Part shown: positions 37,099 to 46,868 of the stretch, piece after piece
Position numbering within the stretch: position 1 is the stretch's first letter
How the letters are laid out: every line of letters starts with the position of its first letter
Assembly: GCA_963843605.1 (NCBI GenBank)
Contig: CAWJLA010000001.1
Location: 1,364,001-1,428,000 of the forward strand
DNA length: 64,000 nucleotides
Source of the DNA: FEN-1297 sp963843605
GTDB lineage: Bacteria > Bacteroidota > Ignavibacteria > Ignavibacteriales > Ignavibacteriaceae
Reading direction: 5' to 3'
Made by a program: the position numbers and the translations under genes
The notes under the pieces: model-generated
Seen by the model: only the letters and a program-made list of their open reading frames with translations
Databases searched by the model: none
What the model was told of the DNA's origin: nothing

Positions 37099-37587
37099 TA
37101 TTTTTTCTATTTAACGTAAATCCTAAGCAGCTGTTGACAAATTCCGCCGGTACTTCAGATTTTTAATTATACAAATCTCACTCCGTTTTCATTTAATCCA
37201 ACAGAATACATATAATAGACAGCTTAATAATAGGATTGCCCGTAAAGGATCAGGCTGAAATTTTTAAAAGGATTCACGTGAGTTTTATCCGAACAAATCT
37301 TAGATCGTAAATACTGACGGGGACCTTCCGGCTAAGTCTATTAAATAAAAAGAGTTTTACGAAAAGCATAAAACTTTTATTTATTATTTCGATAATAATA
37401 TTTATTGGACTGTTGTATTTGAAATATAAGTCGTAACTCATTCTTTGAAAAACTGTTAATAGCAACAAATATTATTTTCTTTCCGCTATAAAATATTCCG
37501 AAACTTTTACGAATATAATCTGTATGCAAACTCCGGAATAAATTAACAGAATTGCAATAAATAATAAATGATATTCAAAAATTTACT
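37099..37587. other. 489-bp gap, possible fragment of a small membrane protein
   Basis: On the plus strand, a frame from about 37314 to 37436 reads SLLNKKSFTKSIKLLFIIS followed by a hydrophobic helix and LKYKS then stop. A GTG at 37278 (VSFIRTNLRS) in another frame could be its start if one base were wrong. It may be a remnant of a sensor or a short membrane protein. The last 90 bp hold the presumed promoter of the HDOD operon. Nothing else is recognised. Confidence 0.3.
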
Positions 37588-37908
37588 ATGTCGAAATTAA
37601 TTAAAATAGAAGAAATGATGCCTGGAATGACATTAGCCGTACCGGTAAAGAATAAATACGGCCAAATAATGCTGGCTGTAGATACGGTTGTTGAGGAAAA
37701 GCACAGGAAAATTCTTAAGATGTGGGGGATAACCGGTATATACATAAAAGAAGAAAACAACCAGGAAACTGAAAACGGTAATGACGAAAGAAAATTATCC
37801 GATGCTAAAGAAGCTTTGTCAAAGCGCATAACCTGGATTCCTCAAAATCCGATTGAGGAAGAATTTTATTCGATGGCTCTTCAAATAACAATGGAAAAAA
37901 TTTATTAA
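37588..37908 (+). CDS. small protein resembling the N-terminal region of HD-GYP regulators
   Basis: 106 residues. The core MMPGMTLAVPVKNKYGQIML..VVEEKHRKILKMWGITGIYI follows the pattern (LxPGMxLAxPVxxxxGxxLL...G) found just before HD-GYP/HDOD domains in response regulators. The C-terminal part is charged. It is separated by 13 bp from an HDOD gene, which suggests a detached partner domain. Function unknown. Confidence 0.6.
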   Translation: MSKLIKIEEMMPGMTLAVPVKNKYGQIMLAVDTVVEEKHRKILKMWGITGIYIKEENNQETENGNDERKLSDAKEALSKRITWIPQNPIEEEFYSMALQITMEKIY

Positions 37909-37921
37909 CAATGGTTACAAA

Positions 37922-38770
37922 TTGGACATAATAGATAAAATATTATCCGGGGTACATAATTTACCCACATTGCCTACGATATATACTGCAATATTCGAAG
38001 CAATGGAAGATCCGACAATTACTTCGGAGAAACTTGCCAGAATTATTTCTACCGATCAGGTAACTGCATTTAAATTATTAAAAGTAGCTAACTCACCTTT
38101 TTACGGGTTTTACGGTAGAATAGACACTATTTCACAGGCAGTGCTTTATCTCGGGTTTAATGAAGTAAGAAATATTGTACTAGCACTTTCGGTTATTAAT
38201 TTCTTCTCAAAGAACAAAATTATTCTTCATTTCCGGCCGGTAGATTTCTGGGCCCATTCAATAGGAGTAGGTATTGCAACCAGACTGGTTGGAGAAGCTA
38301 TCGGCGAAAAGAAACTTGAGAATTATTTCCTGGGCGGAATATTTCATGATATCGGGAAATTAATTTTCTTTGAACTGGCACACAAAGAATATGTGAACGC
38401 ACTCGAGATAGTGGAAAATAATAATATCAGAATTAAAGATGCTGAAATTGAAGTATTCGGTATTGACCATGCTCGCGTCGGACAAATATTGGCCGAAAAA
38501 TGGAAATTACCGCTTTCGATTCAGAATGTTATATTTTACCATCACAAAGGTATCATAGAAGATAAACAGGATCTGCTGATAGCTTCGGTCCACATCGGCG
38601 ATATTCTTGCCAGAATAATGGAATTCGGATATGCGGGGGACAATCTTATTCCGGAACCGAATCCTGAAATATGGAATTTCTTAAAAGTTCCCTCCGGCAC
38701 TTTTAGTTCGATGCAGACAAATCTTAAAGAAAATTTTGAATCTACGGTAAGGCTGATGCTGGTCGATTAA
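37922..38770 (+). CDS. HDOD domain signalling protein
   Basis: 282 residues from a TTG start at 37922; the next in-frame Met is well inside the domain. The HDOD pattern is clear: LPTLPTIYTAIFEAM, an AFKLLKVANSPFYGF helix pair, ISQAVLYLGFNEVRNIVLALS, and an HD-like FHDIGKLIFFELAH, then IDHARVGQILAEKWKLP and FYHHKG. HDOD proteins regulate signalling, chemotaxis or the cell cycle and are usually not catalytic, but here the HD histidine/aspartate pair is kept. It lies between the small HD-GYP-N-like gene and a histidine kinase, so the three probably form one signalling operon. Confidence 0.85.
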   Translation: MDIIDKILSGVHNLPTLPTIYTAIFEAMEDPTITSEKLARIISTDQVTAFKLLKVANSPFYGFYGRIDTISQAVLYLGFNEVRNIVLALSVINFFSKNKIILHFRPVDFWAHSIGVGIATRLVGEAIGEKKLENYFLGGIFHDIGKLIFFELAHKEYVNALEIVENNNIRIKDAEIEVFGIDHARVGQILAEKWKLPLSIQNVIFYHHKGIIEDKQDLLIASVHIGDILARIMEFGYAGDNLIPEPNPEIWNFLKVPSGTFSSMQTNLKENFESTVRLMLVD

Positions 38771-38808
38771 TAATGCTACAGAAAAAATCATGAAGGAAAA
38801 AATAAATA

Positions 38809-40959
38809 TTGGAATCTTTATTAAAAAATATAATCGGATTTAATAATTCTCCAATATTCGGAAAATCAACCGCAGAAATTATTAACGAGTTCCTAAAAAT
38901 ATTTAAAGACCTGCCCGGATTCGTTAACGCTGCTTATTATTATTTGGAAACGGAAGATTTCGAGTTTTCATTTAAATCATCCACGTTCTTAACCGACAGA
39001 CAGGTAAACCGGGTATATCAAACCCTTATGGAAACCGGCCGCATCACCGACGTTCTTCAATCCGGTGAAATAACCGATTTGGAAATCAGAGACGAAAATG
39101 ATGAAACAATAAATCATTTAGTGGTTCCACTTATTGCCTCGGCAGGAATAGTGGGAATGGTCTTACTCTCTTCGAATAAATCTTTGAAAAATTCGCCGTC
39201 CATTCCGCTGATAAAAATTCATTCGAATTATTTTGCAACAATACTTGAAAACAGGGATTTGAAGCTCCAGATTGAGAACCTGAAGGAAGTAACCGAGCAG
39301 AAGGTGGCGTTAAAAACAAAAGATATTGCAAAAAGCACCAGGGAATTAAAAGTAATACTCGACTCCGTACAAACGGGAATAATTATAAGCGATAGGGACA
39401 CCGGTCTGATAGTAGACCTCAATGCGGCGGCTTCGAAGCTAATCGGCGAGGAAAGAGAAAAATTAATCGGATCTCCCAGGAAAAATTATTTCTTTTTTAC
39501 AGAAAGAAAGCAAATTTATAATTCAAGTCCTTTCAACCAGGAAGGCCTGCTTAAAACCAACGAAGGTATTCTAGTACCTATTATCAGAACTGTTAAAGAT
39601 GTCAATCTGACAAACTTGAAATACTCCATAGAAAGCTTCATGGATATAAGCGAAAGGAAACGGATGGAGGACGCACTTCACGAAGCCCGTTTCGAACTTG
39701 AGCAGCGTGTTGAAGAAAGAACTACGGAATTATTACAGGCCAACGACATGCTTCAAAAAGAGGTAAGTGACAGAAAAAAAGCCGAGGAGCAATTATTAAA
39801 ACTTTACTGGGCGGTTGAACAAAGTACCATTTCGATTATTATTACGAATTTAACCGGAAACATAGAGTATGTAAATTCTTATTTTTCCAAAATTACGGGC
39901 TATAAATTTAAAGATGCGATGGGAAATACTTTCCGCGAATTAAGTTACGCAAAAGATTCCGAACATCTTCATAAAGAGATATGGAATAATTTAAGAAAAG
40001 GAATTGAGTGGCGCGGCGAGTTTAAGAGCAGACGAAAAAACGGCGAATCATACTGGGTCTCCGCTACATTTTCGCCGATCAGAAATACCGAAGGAAATAT
40101 GACTCACTTCTTAAGCGTACAGGAGGATATTTCCGAAAGAAAGAGAGTGGAGGAAGAGCTTCTTTTCGCAAAAGAAAAGGCCGAACAATCAGATAAATTA
40201 AAGTCCACTCTGCTCGCAAACATGAGTCATGAATTCCGCACCCCTCTTATCGGAATACTGGGATTTTCACAGATTCTAATTGACCTGGTTGAAAATACTG
40301 AACAAAAAGAAATGGTAAGCGAAATACAATTATCCGGGAAAAGGCTTCTGAATACACTCAACGGCGTTCTGAGCATTTCGCAACTGGAAGCGACGGATGT
40401 TTCCGGTGATTTTGTTAAAACCGATTTAGCCGAATTAATAAAGTCAAGCTCCGAGATATATCGCAAAACCGCAGAATCGAAAAATCTTAAATTTAATTTG
40501 AATATTAAAAACGACGGCCTGTTTTCACAGTTTGACGTGCATCTGTTTCAACAGGCTTTACATAATATTTTAGACAATGCCGTTAAATATACGGACAGCG
40601 GCTCGGTTTCAATCCAGGCGGAAGAATCCGAAAATGAAAACCGGAAATGGGTATTAATAAAAATAATTGATACGGGAATAGGCATTTCCGACGACGATAA
40701 GAAAATTATCTTTGAAGCATTCAGACAGGCAAGCGAAGGTTATACCAGAAACTTCGAAGGATGCGGATTAGGATTGACCATCGCTAAAAAGATAATTGAA
40801 ACTTTCGGCGGTAAAATTATCGTTGAAGACGGCCCCCGGTCCGGATCCGTTTTTAATATTTATCTGCCTAAGTGCAATCCGGAATTAATGCAATTACCCG
40901 AAGATGAAATCATCGATTCAAATGCCGATCCCCTTACCAAAGCAGAAATTATCGGATAA
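38809..40959 (+). CDS. cytoplasmic multi-PAS histidine kinase
   Basis: 716 residues from a TTG start at 38809 with an AAGGA box about 10 bases before it. The order is: a GAF-like N-terminal region (about 10-150), coiled coil, PAS 1 (about 180-285), long coiled coil, PAS 2 with PAC (about 325-445), HisKA with H474 (ANMSHEFRTPLIG), and an ATPase domain (NILDNAVKYTD, DTGIGISDDD, GCGLGLTIA). No transmembrane segment and no receiver, so it senses a cytoplasmic cue and must pass phosphate to a partner elsewhere. It is 38 bp downstream of the HDOD gene. Two adjacent genes using TTG starts is unusual and may keep expression low. Confidence 0.87.
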   Translation: MESLLKNIIGFNNSPIFGKSTAEIINEFLKIFKDLPGFVNAAYYYLETEDFEFSFKSSTFLTDRQVNRVYQTLMETGRITDVLQSGEITDLEIRDENDETINHLVVPLIASAGIVGMVLLSSNKSLKNSPSIPLIKIHSNYFATILENRDLKLQIENLKEVTEQKVALKTKDIAKSTRELKVILDSVQTGIIISDRDTGLIVDLNAAASKLIGEEREKLIGSPRKNYFFFTERKQIYNSSPFNQEGLLKTNEGILVPIIRTVKDVNLTNLKYSIESFMDISERKRMEDALHEARFELEQRVEERTTELLQANDMLQKEVSDRKKAEEQLLKLYWAVEQSTISIIITNLTGNIEYVNSYFSKITGYKFKDAMGNTFRELSYAKDSEHLHKEIWNNLRKGIEWRGEFKSRRKNGESYWVSATFSPIRNTEGNMTHFLSVQEDISERKRVEEELLFAKEKAEQSDKLKSTLLANMSHEFRTPLIGILGFSQILIDLVENTEQKEMVSEIQLSGKRLLNTLNGVLSISQLEATDVSGDFVKTDLAELIKSSSEIYRKTAESKNLKFNLNIKNDGLFSQFDVHLFQQALHNILDNAVKYTDSGSVSIQAEESENENRKWVLIKIIDTGIGISDDDKKIIFEAFRQASEGYTRNFEGCGLGLTIAKKIIETFGGKIIVEDGPRSGSVFNIYLPKCNPELMQLPEDEIIDSNADPLTKAEIIG

Positions 40960-41222
40960 TTAATTTTTGATTTTCCTGTTCCCCGCGTAAGCATATTTCC
41001 CGCTGTATCCTAATAAAATAAGCCAAATCACACCGGTATAATAAATTATTAACATTTTACTTGACAAATACCTTAATTTATAATACATTTAAATCCAACA
41101 ACCGTACTTATTAATACAATCGAATGCTTTACTCTTAATATTTAAGGCATTCGAATATTTATTTTTGGATATAGATAAGAACGGCTATGATTTTACAGAA
41201 TAGACCGAGCAGAGGACTTGAG

Positions 41223-41561
41223 ATGAGAAAAATTGAAGCGATAATCCGCCCGCATAAGCTTGAACCGGTCCATAGTGCGCTGCAGGAAGCCGGTTTCAGA
41301 GGATTGACCGTCACCGAGGTCCGGGGATACGGCCGACAAAAAGGGCACAAGGAAATATACAGAGGTTCAGAATACATTATTGAATTTGCACCTAAAATAA
41401 AGATCGAACTAATATGCCCGACCGATATGGTGGAGAAAGCTCTGGCTATAATTCTTAATACCGCCCGTACCGGGGAGGTCGGCGACGGGAAAATTTTTGT
41501 TCTTCCTGTGGAAGAATCGGTGAGAATTAGAACGGAGGAATCCGGACAGTCGGCATTATAA
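41223..41561 (+). CDS. P-II nitrogen regulatory protein
   Basis: I choose the ATG at 41223 (MRKIEAIIRPHKLE), which follows an AGAGGA box and gives exactly the 112 residues of GlnB/GlnK. An in-frame ATG at 41187 would add a tail not seen in the family. The T-loop GRQKGHKEIYRGSEY keeps the tyrosine that is uridylylated in many bacteria, and TARTGEVGDGKIFVLPVEE is the C-terminal signature. P-II senses 2-oxoglutarate and ATP/ADP and controls ammonium uptake and assimilation. No amtB is next to it; instead a porin-like barrel gene follows after 26 bp. Confidence 0.93.
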   Translation: MRKIEAIIRPHKLEPVHSALQEAGFRGLTVTEVRGYGRQKGHKEIYRGSEYIIEFAPKIKIELICPTDMVEKALAIILNTARTGEVGDGKIFVLPVEESVRIRTEESGQSAL

Positions 41562-41587
41562 TTTCAAAACAAAAAAGGAAGCGTAAT

Positions 41588-42289
41588 ATGAAAAAACCAC
41601 TGACAAAATCGTTAATTATTTTATCCGTTATTTTTTTATTCAGTACCCTTTCATACTCACAGATAAGCTTTAACGCCGATATTTACAGCAGATATAACTG
41701 GAGAGGTATAGATTTCGGGGATTCTCCGAGTTTTCAGCCTTATGTTACTTTTACGGCCGGAGGGTTTTCCATAGGCGCATGGGGATCATACGGATGGGCT
41801 GGGGCAACCGGGAATGTTTATTCCGAATCCGATCTTTGGGCTTCATACGGCATTACGACCGATGCTGGTAGTTTCTCCGTTGTATACACCGACTACTTTT
41901 TTCCGTACGCCGGTTTAAAATATTCAAATTATAAGGGTAGCGGCAACGGCGCACACACGCTTGAAGGCGGCATAAGCTACAGCGGTCCGGAGTCTTTCCC
42001 GATTACCGTAGCCGGCTATTACAATCTTCATAATGATCCCGATAAATCATCTTACTTCCAAGTAGGCTACCCGTTCACCGTAGGCGATGTAGGCGTTAAC
42101 GTTTTTGCAGGCGCATCGGGAAGTAAAAGCGCCGGATACGGAACCGATAAGTTCGCGTTCATTAACACCGGTTTAACATTTACCAAGACTATTCCCGTTA
42201 CGGAAAAATTCAGCATACCGGCAACTGCCTCATTGATTTACAACCCGAATATATCCCAGCTTTATCTGGTTTTCGGAATAACTATATAA
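41588..42289 (+). CDS. TorF-like outer-membrane barrel (Gcw_chp type)
   Basis: 233 residues with a signal peptide (ending TLSYSQ) and amphipathic strands; the start ADIYSRYNWRGIDFGDSPSFQPYV matches the opening pattern of Gcw_chp/TorF putative porins (xxSxYxxRGxxxxxxxP.xQ). It ends with a barrel strand (LYLVFGITI). In Geobacter and relatives such genes sit beside P-II and amtB (from memory), suggesting permeation of a nitrogen compound. It is probably co-transcribed with the P-II gene. Confidence 0.7.
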   Translation: MKKPLTKSLIILSVIFLFSTLSYSQISFNADIYSRYNWRGIDFGDSPSFQPYVTFTAGGFSIGAWGSYGWAGATGNVYSESDLWASYGITTDAGSFSVVYTDYFFPYAGLKYSNYKGSGNGAHTLEGGISYSGPESFPITVAGYYNLHNDPDKSSYFQVGYPFTVGDVGVNVFAGASGSKSAGYGTDKFAFINTGLTFTKTIPVTEKFSIPATASLIYNPNISQLYLVFGITI

Positions 42290-42431
42290 AAAAGTAAATA
42301 ACAATTAATGAATATGCGTTAAATAAATACCTGCTGAAAAATTGATTTTACATGCAGGCAGAAGTATTCTCATATCCCGGTTTAAAAAATAGTTTAAGGT
42401 TTTAATCCTTATGCATCATCATCCTCCTCTG

Positions 42432-42459
42432 GCCCCTCTTTATGAGGGGCTTTTATTTT
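42432..42459 (+). terminator. rho-independent terminator after the P-II/porin pair
   Basis: GCCCCTC pairs with GAGGGGC around TTTAT, followed by TTTTATTTT. It is 143 bp downstream of the barrel gene stop. The remainder of the 364-bp gap up to 42653 shows no gene. Confidence 0.85.
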
Positions 42460-42653
42460 CAATAAAATAAAATTACTCTTCCATTTAACTATTAATTTTT
42501 TTACTTTCATTTTTGTCTCGCTGATATTTTGATTCTGTAATTTATATGAAGTCTGCCGGCTTACAGTATCTAAAGATTAACGGGACATTTTAATAAAGAA
42601 CCCGCTTTTTTAAATATTTATTCATTTATAATCAACTTTAATAAGAAGTAAAT

Positions 42654-44020
42654 ATGGAAACACACAAAAAAATCATTTTACCGGAAAAAGAAATGCCGAC
42701 AAGCTGGTATAACATTCAGGCCGATATGCCTAACCCTTCCTGCCCCCTCTTAATCCGGCAACAAACCAGCCAATCGGACCGGAAGATCTTGCTCCTATTT
42801 TTCCAATGGAATTAATTAAACAGGAAGTTTCTAAAGAAAGATGGATTGAAATACCCGAAGAGGTTTTAGATATCTATAAGATATGGCGGCCTTCGCCGGT
42901 ATACAGGGCATATCACCTTGAAAAACTTCTGGATACCCCGGCGAAAATTTATTATAAATACGAAGGCGTCAGCCCGGCAGGTTCTCACAAACCCAATACC
43001 GCAGTTCCGCAGGCTTATTATAATATGAAGGAAGGTGTTAAAAGATTAACTACCGAAACAGGCGCCGGACAATGGGGCAGCGCTTTGAGCTATGCATGTC
43101 AGATCTTCGGAATTGACCTTGAAGTTTATATGGTCAGGATAAGCTACGAGCAAAAGCCTTACAGAAAATTAATGATGAACACATGGGGTGCAAAAGTTTA
43201 TTCCTCCCCGACTAACAAAACCGCAGCCGGCAGAAAAGTACTTGCCGAGGATCCCGATTCACCGGGCAGCCTGGGCATTGCAATAAGCGAAGCGGTTGAA
43301 CGCGCGGCAACCGATGAAAATACCAAGTACTCTCTCGGCAGCGTACTAAATCATGTCCTGATGCATCAAACCATCATAGGCGAAGAAGCGATTAAACAGA
43401 TGGAAATGGCCGGCGATTTTCCTGATATAATAATCGGCTGTTTCGGCGGCGGTTCAAATTTCGGCGGCATTTCATTTCCGTTTTTAAGATTGAATTTTAC
43501 CGAGGGCAAAAAAATAAGATGTATTGCAGCGGAACCTTCTTCCTGTCCTAAACTGACGAAAGGAGAATTCCGGTATGATTTCGGCGATACGGTCGGACTT
43601 ACTCCGCTGCTTCCCATGTATACTCTCGGGCATACATTCATACCGGCCCCTATTCATGCGGGCGGATTAAGATACCACGGAGCCGGAGTAATAGTAAGTC
43701 AATTATTGAAAGATAAACTTATCGAAGCACAATCGTTTCATCAATTGGAATGTTTTGACGCAGGTGTAAAATTCGCAAGAGCAGAAGGTATTATACCGGC
43801 TCCGGAATCAAATCATGCAATTGCCTGCGCAGTAAAAGAAGCACTTATTGCCAAAGAAGAGGGAACTCCGAAAACAATTCTCTTTAATTTGAGCGGACAC
43901 GGATTTTTCGATATGTCGTCTTACGAGGCATATTTTGCCGGTAATTTAGTGGAGCATCATCTTACCGAAGAAGAACTTCATTCCGAACTTAAAAAGCTTA
44001 ATACTCCTATGCCAGTATAA
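42654..44020 (+). pseudogene. trpB: tryptophan synthase beta chain, TrpB2 type, with one N-terminal frameshift
   Basis: About 455 residues if repaired. From the ATG at 42654 the first frame reads METHKKIILPEKEMPTSWYN, the distinctive TrpB2 N-terminus, then loses register at the C-run 42743-42747; one additional C restores PPLNPATNQPIGPEDLAPIF and joins the long frame from 42807. The PLP lysine is in GSHKPNTAVPQAYY, with the phosphate-binding GCFGGGSNFGG and C-terminal NLSGHGFFD. TrpB2 condenses indole or O-phospho/serine to tryptophan and usually works without TrpA. No other trp gene is near. An indel in a homopolymer run is the simplest explanation and could be an assembly error. Confidence 0.85.
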
Positions 44021-44059
44021 AATTAGGGGCGGTAATTTGTTTTACCGCCCTGCCTAATT
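44021..44059 (+). terminator. hairpin directly after trpB2
   Basis: GGGCGGTAA (44027-44035) pairs with TTACCGCCC (44042-44050), extended by AATTAGG and CCTAATT after a short bulge. There is no T-tract, so termination or mRNA-end protection is only probable. Confidence 0.55.
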
Positions 44060-44182
44060 AAGCGCAAACCTTGCATATATCCCAAGACACTTGTTTATAT
44101 ACAACAATTCAAAAAAGATTTATATATTTATAAAATAATTTTACATCAATTGAAAGCTGCTCATTAAATACTTTGAATAATT

Positions 44183-45367
44183 ATGGAAATAGAAAGACGA
44201 TACGAAAAGTTAATTAATTATTTGACCGATTATATATACACGGTTACGATCAGGAACGGTGTAGCGGTTGATACATTCCACGGCCCCGGATGTATATCTG
44301 TTACCGGATACACTTCGGATGACTATAAAAAAGATCCGGATCTCTGGTACAGAATGGTTCATAAAAAAGACCGTAAGAAAGTCCTTAGCCAGGCATACTT
44401 CGCTCTTGAAGGTAAAGAACTGCCGCCTGTAATTCACAGAATAATTCACAGAGACGGTTCGGTAAGATGGGTAAAGAATACTATCGTCGTGACTAAAGAC
44501 GAATTCGGATATCCCCTTTCATATGACGGTCTGATAAACGATGTAACCGAGCTCAAACGTGCAGAGACTGCCGCAGCCCTGAGAAAACAGCAGTTAATAC
44601 AGGCTGATAAAATGGCCTCGCTCGGAATTTTGGTTTCCGGTATTGCCCACGAAATAAATAATCCGAATAATTTTATCATGTTGAATATTCAGCTTTTCAC
44701 TAAAATATGGAAAGATATAATACCAGTGCTTGAAGATTATTATGAGAACAACGGCGACTTCGCTATTGCCGGTATGCTTTACAGCCGATCAAATGAGAAA
44801 ATAGGTCAATCTCTTGAAGGTATACTTACGGGATCTGAGAGAATTCAGAATATTGTAAGGAATTTAACCGAATATTCACGTACCGACAGCGGTAAGCTTG
44901 ATGAACTTGTCGAGGTTAATAAAGTTGTTGAAATTGCGGTAATGATTACGAACAATCTGATTCATAAATCTACGGATAATTTTAAAGTTGTCTACGGCGA
45001 AAACCTTCCTCAGATAAAAGGAAATTCGCAGCAGCTTGAGCAGGTAGTTATAAATCTGATTTCAAATGCGTGTCAATCGCTGCAGGATAAAACTGCCGGT
45101 ATTACCGTATCCACTTATTATAACAGTCAGGTTAATAAGGTAAGGATAAAGGTTGAAGACGAGGGCATCGGTATCAAAGAGAGCGATCTTAAATATATAA
45201 GAGATCCTTTTTTTACAACAAAAAGAAATATGGGAGGAACGGGACTGGGACTTTCGATTTCAGATAATATTGTAAAGAGCCACGGCGGGAAAATATCGTT
45301 AACCAGCAAACCCAATAAAGGCACTATTGCAAAAGTTTCTATCCCGGTAATAAAAGAGACAGATTAG
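44183..45367 (+). CDS. PAS histidine kinase partner of the sigma-54 activator
   Basis: 394 residues: one PAS/PAC (about 10-125), a HisKA box of the NtrB kind with H156 (VSGIAHEINNPNNF), and an ATPase domain with NLISNACQSLQ, DEGIGI and GGTGLGLSISDNI. No membrane segment. The gene for an NtrC-type regulator starts 9 bp after its stop, preceded by AGGAGAG, so the pair is co-translated. The signal is unknown; being cytoplasmic, it likely reads an internal metabolite or redox state. Confidence 0.9.
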   Translation: MEIERRYEKLINYLTDYIYTVTIRNGVAVDTFHGPGCISVTGYTSDDYKKDPDLWYRMVHKKDRKKVLSQAYFALEGKELPPVIHRIIHRDGSVRWVKNTIVVTKDEFGYPLSYDGLINDVTELKRAETAAALRKQQLIQADKMASLGILVSGIAHEINNPNNFIMLNIQLFTKIWKDIIPVLEDYYENNGDFAIAGMLYSRSNEKIGQSLEGILTGSERIQNIVRNLTEYSRTDSGKLDELVEVNKVVEIAVMITNNLIHKSTDNFKVVYGENLPQIKGNSQQLEQVVINLISNACQSLQDKTAGITVSTYYNSQVNKVRIKVEDEGIGIKESDLKYIRDPFFTTKRNMGGTGLGLSISDNIVKSHGGKISLTSKPNKGTIAKVSIPVIKETD

Positions 45368-45376
45368 GAGAGAAGA

Positions 45377-46804
45377 ATGAATCCGAAATTATCGCCATAT
45401 GATCCTATTTTACTTGTGGATGACGAAGAGCATTTCCTGCTGAGCGCTGAGCTTACTACTTCATCGTACGGCATTAAAAATATTGAAACTTGCAAAGACA
45501 GCCGCATGGTAATGGAGCTTTTATCTAAGAAAAAATATGCTCTTGTAGTTCTTGATATAAATATGCCTCACATATCCGGAGTTGAACTGCTGCCGCAAAT
45601 TGTCGGCAAGTATCCTCAAATGCCGGTTGTAATAATAAGTGCGGTTAACGATGTGGACAGCGCGGTGTACTGTATGAAAGAAGGCGCTTTCGATTATTTG
45701 CTTAAGCCGGTAAGCAATACCAGATTGGTTACTACCATAAAACGCGGACTGGAACTGGCGGAAATAAAAAACGAAAACGAAATGCTGAAGCAGTCGCTTT
45801 TTAAAGAAAACCTGGAACACCCCGAGGCCTTCGGCGAAATAATTACGCATTGCGGAACGATGATTTCCATATTCAAATATATCGAAGCGATTGCCAAGAC
45901 AAACCTGCCGGTATTGATAAACGGAGAAACAGGTACCGGAAAAGAACTGTTTGCCCACTCCATTCATCTAGCCAGCGGAAGAAAAGGTGAGCTTATTTCG
46001 GTTAACGTTGCCGGCGTGGACGACAATCTGTTTTCGGATACATTGTTCGGCCATAAAAAAGGAGCATTCACCGGAGCAGATACAGACAGAAAAGGACTGA
46101 TTGAAAAGGCGGACGACGGAACGTTGTTCCTCGATGAAATCGGTGATTTAAGTATTGAGTCTCAGGTAAAATTACTTAGACTTTTACAGGACGGTCAGTA
46201 CTATCCGCTCGGTTCGGATATTGCCAAACTATCCGATGCAAGAATTATTGTAGCAACACACAGAGATATTAAGGCAATGCAGGAAAGCAATGAATTCAGA
46301 CAGGACCTTTATTACAGGCTGAAGTCTCACCAGATAATAATTCCTCCGCTAAGGGAAAGAAAAATCGACCTGCCTTATTTAATAGATCATTTTATTTTAA
46401 AAGCTGCAAACGAACTGGGGAAAAAGAAACCGACTGTCCCGAAAGAAATTTATACAATTCTCAGCAACTATCCTTTTCCGGGAAACGTAAGGGAACTTGA
46501 AGGCATTATCTTCGATGCAATGAGCCTTCACACATCCGGCATTTTATCTCTGGAATCTATCAGACAAAAAATTAATGAATTTAATCAAAGCCGTAAACCT
46601 GGTAATTTGACTCAGGATCCGAAAACTCAGTCAAACGAGCTTATCTTTTTCCCGGGTAGGTTTCCCTCGCTGAAAGAAGTTGAAGAATCTTTAATCAGGG
46701 AAGCGTTAAAAAGATCCAGAGGCAACCAGACAATAGCGGCAGAATTGCTGGGAATGTCCAGACGAGCCTTGAACAACCGCTTAAGAAGAGCGGAAGAAGA
46801 ATAG
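45377..46804 (+). CDS. NtrC-family sigma-54 activator (response regulator, AAA+, Fis HTH)
   Basis: 475 residues. Receiver domain with phospho-acceptor D60 (YALVVLDINMPHISG); AAA+ domain with Walker A GETGTGKELFA, the sigma-54 contact GAFTGAD, Walker B FLDEIGDLS and arginine-finger region YYRLKSHQI; then a linker and Fis-type helix-turn-helix (GNQTIAAELLGMSRRALNNRL). All parts needed to open sigma-54 promoters are intact. It pairs with the upstream kinase. Candidate binding sites and a sigma-54-like promoter lie just downstream, at 46869-47115. Confidence 0.94.
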   Translation: MNPKLSPYDPILLVDDEEHFLLSAELTTSSYGIKNIETCKDSRMVMELLSKKKYALVVLDINMPHISGVELLPQIVGKYPQMPVVIISAVNDVDSAVYCMKEGAFDYLLKPVSNTRLVTTIKRGLELAEIKNENEMLKQSLFKENLEHPEAFGEIITHCGTMISIFKYIEAIAKTNLPVLINGETGTGKELFAHSIHLASGRKGELISVNVAGVDDNLFSDTLFGHKKGAFTGADTDRKGLIEKADDGTLFLDEIGDLSIESQVKLLRLLQDGQYYPLGSDIAKLSDARIIVATHRDIKAMQESNEFRQDLYYRLKSHQIIIPPLRERKIDLPYLIDHFILKAANELGKKKPTVPKEIYTILSNYPFPGNVRELEGIIFDAMSLHTSGILSLESIRQKINEFNQSRKPGNLTQDPKTQSNELIFFPGRFPSLKEVEESLIREALKRSRGNQTIAAELLGMSRRALNNRLRRAEEE

Positions 46805-46868
46805 CCGGAACTTCAAATAAATGAGACTACTCACATTAAATGCCGGCTTTTACAATCTTAACTTTATG

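Noticed and set aside
37274..37468. 64-codon open frame on the minus strand in the gap before the HDOD operon
   Set aside because: No ribosome site or family motif; the opposite strand shows a more protein-like hydrophobic segment, itself uncertain.
41061..41084. TTGACA...TATAAT promoter upstream of the P-II gene
   Set aside because: The spacing is only 12 bp, too short for a sigma-70 promoter, and Bacteroidota promoters differ from this consensus.
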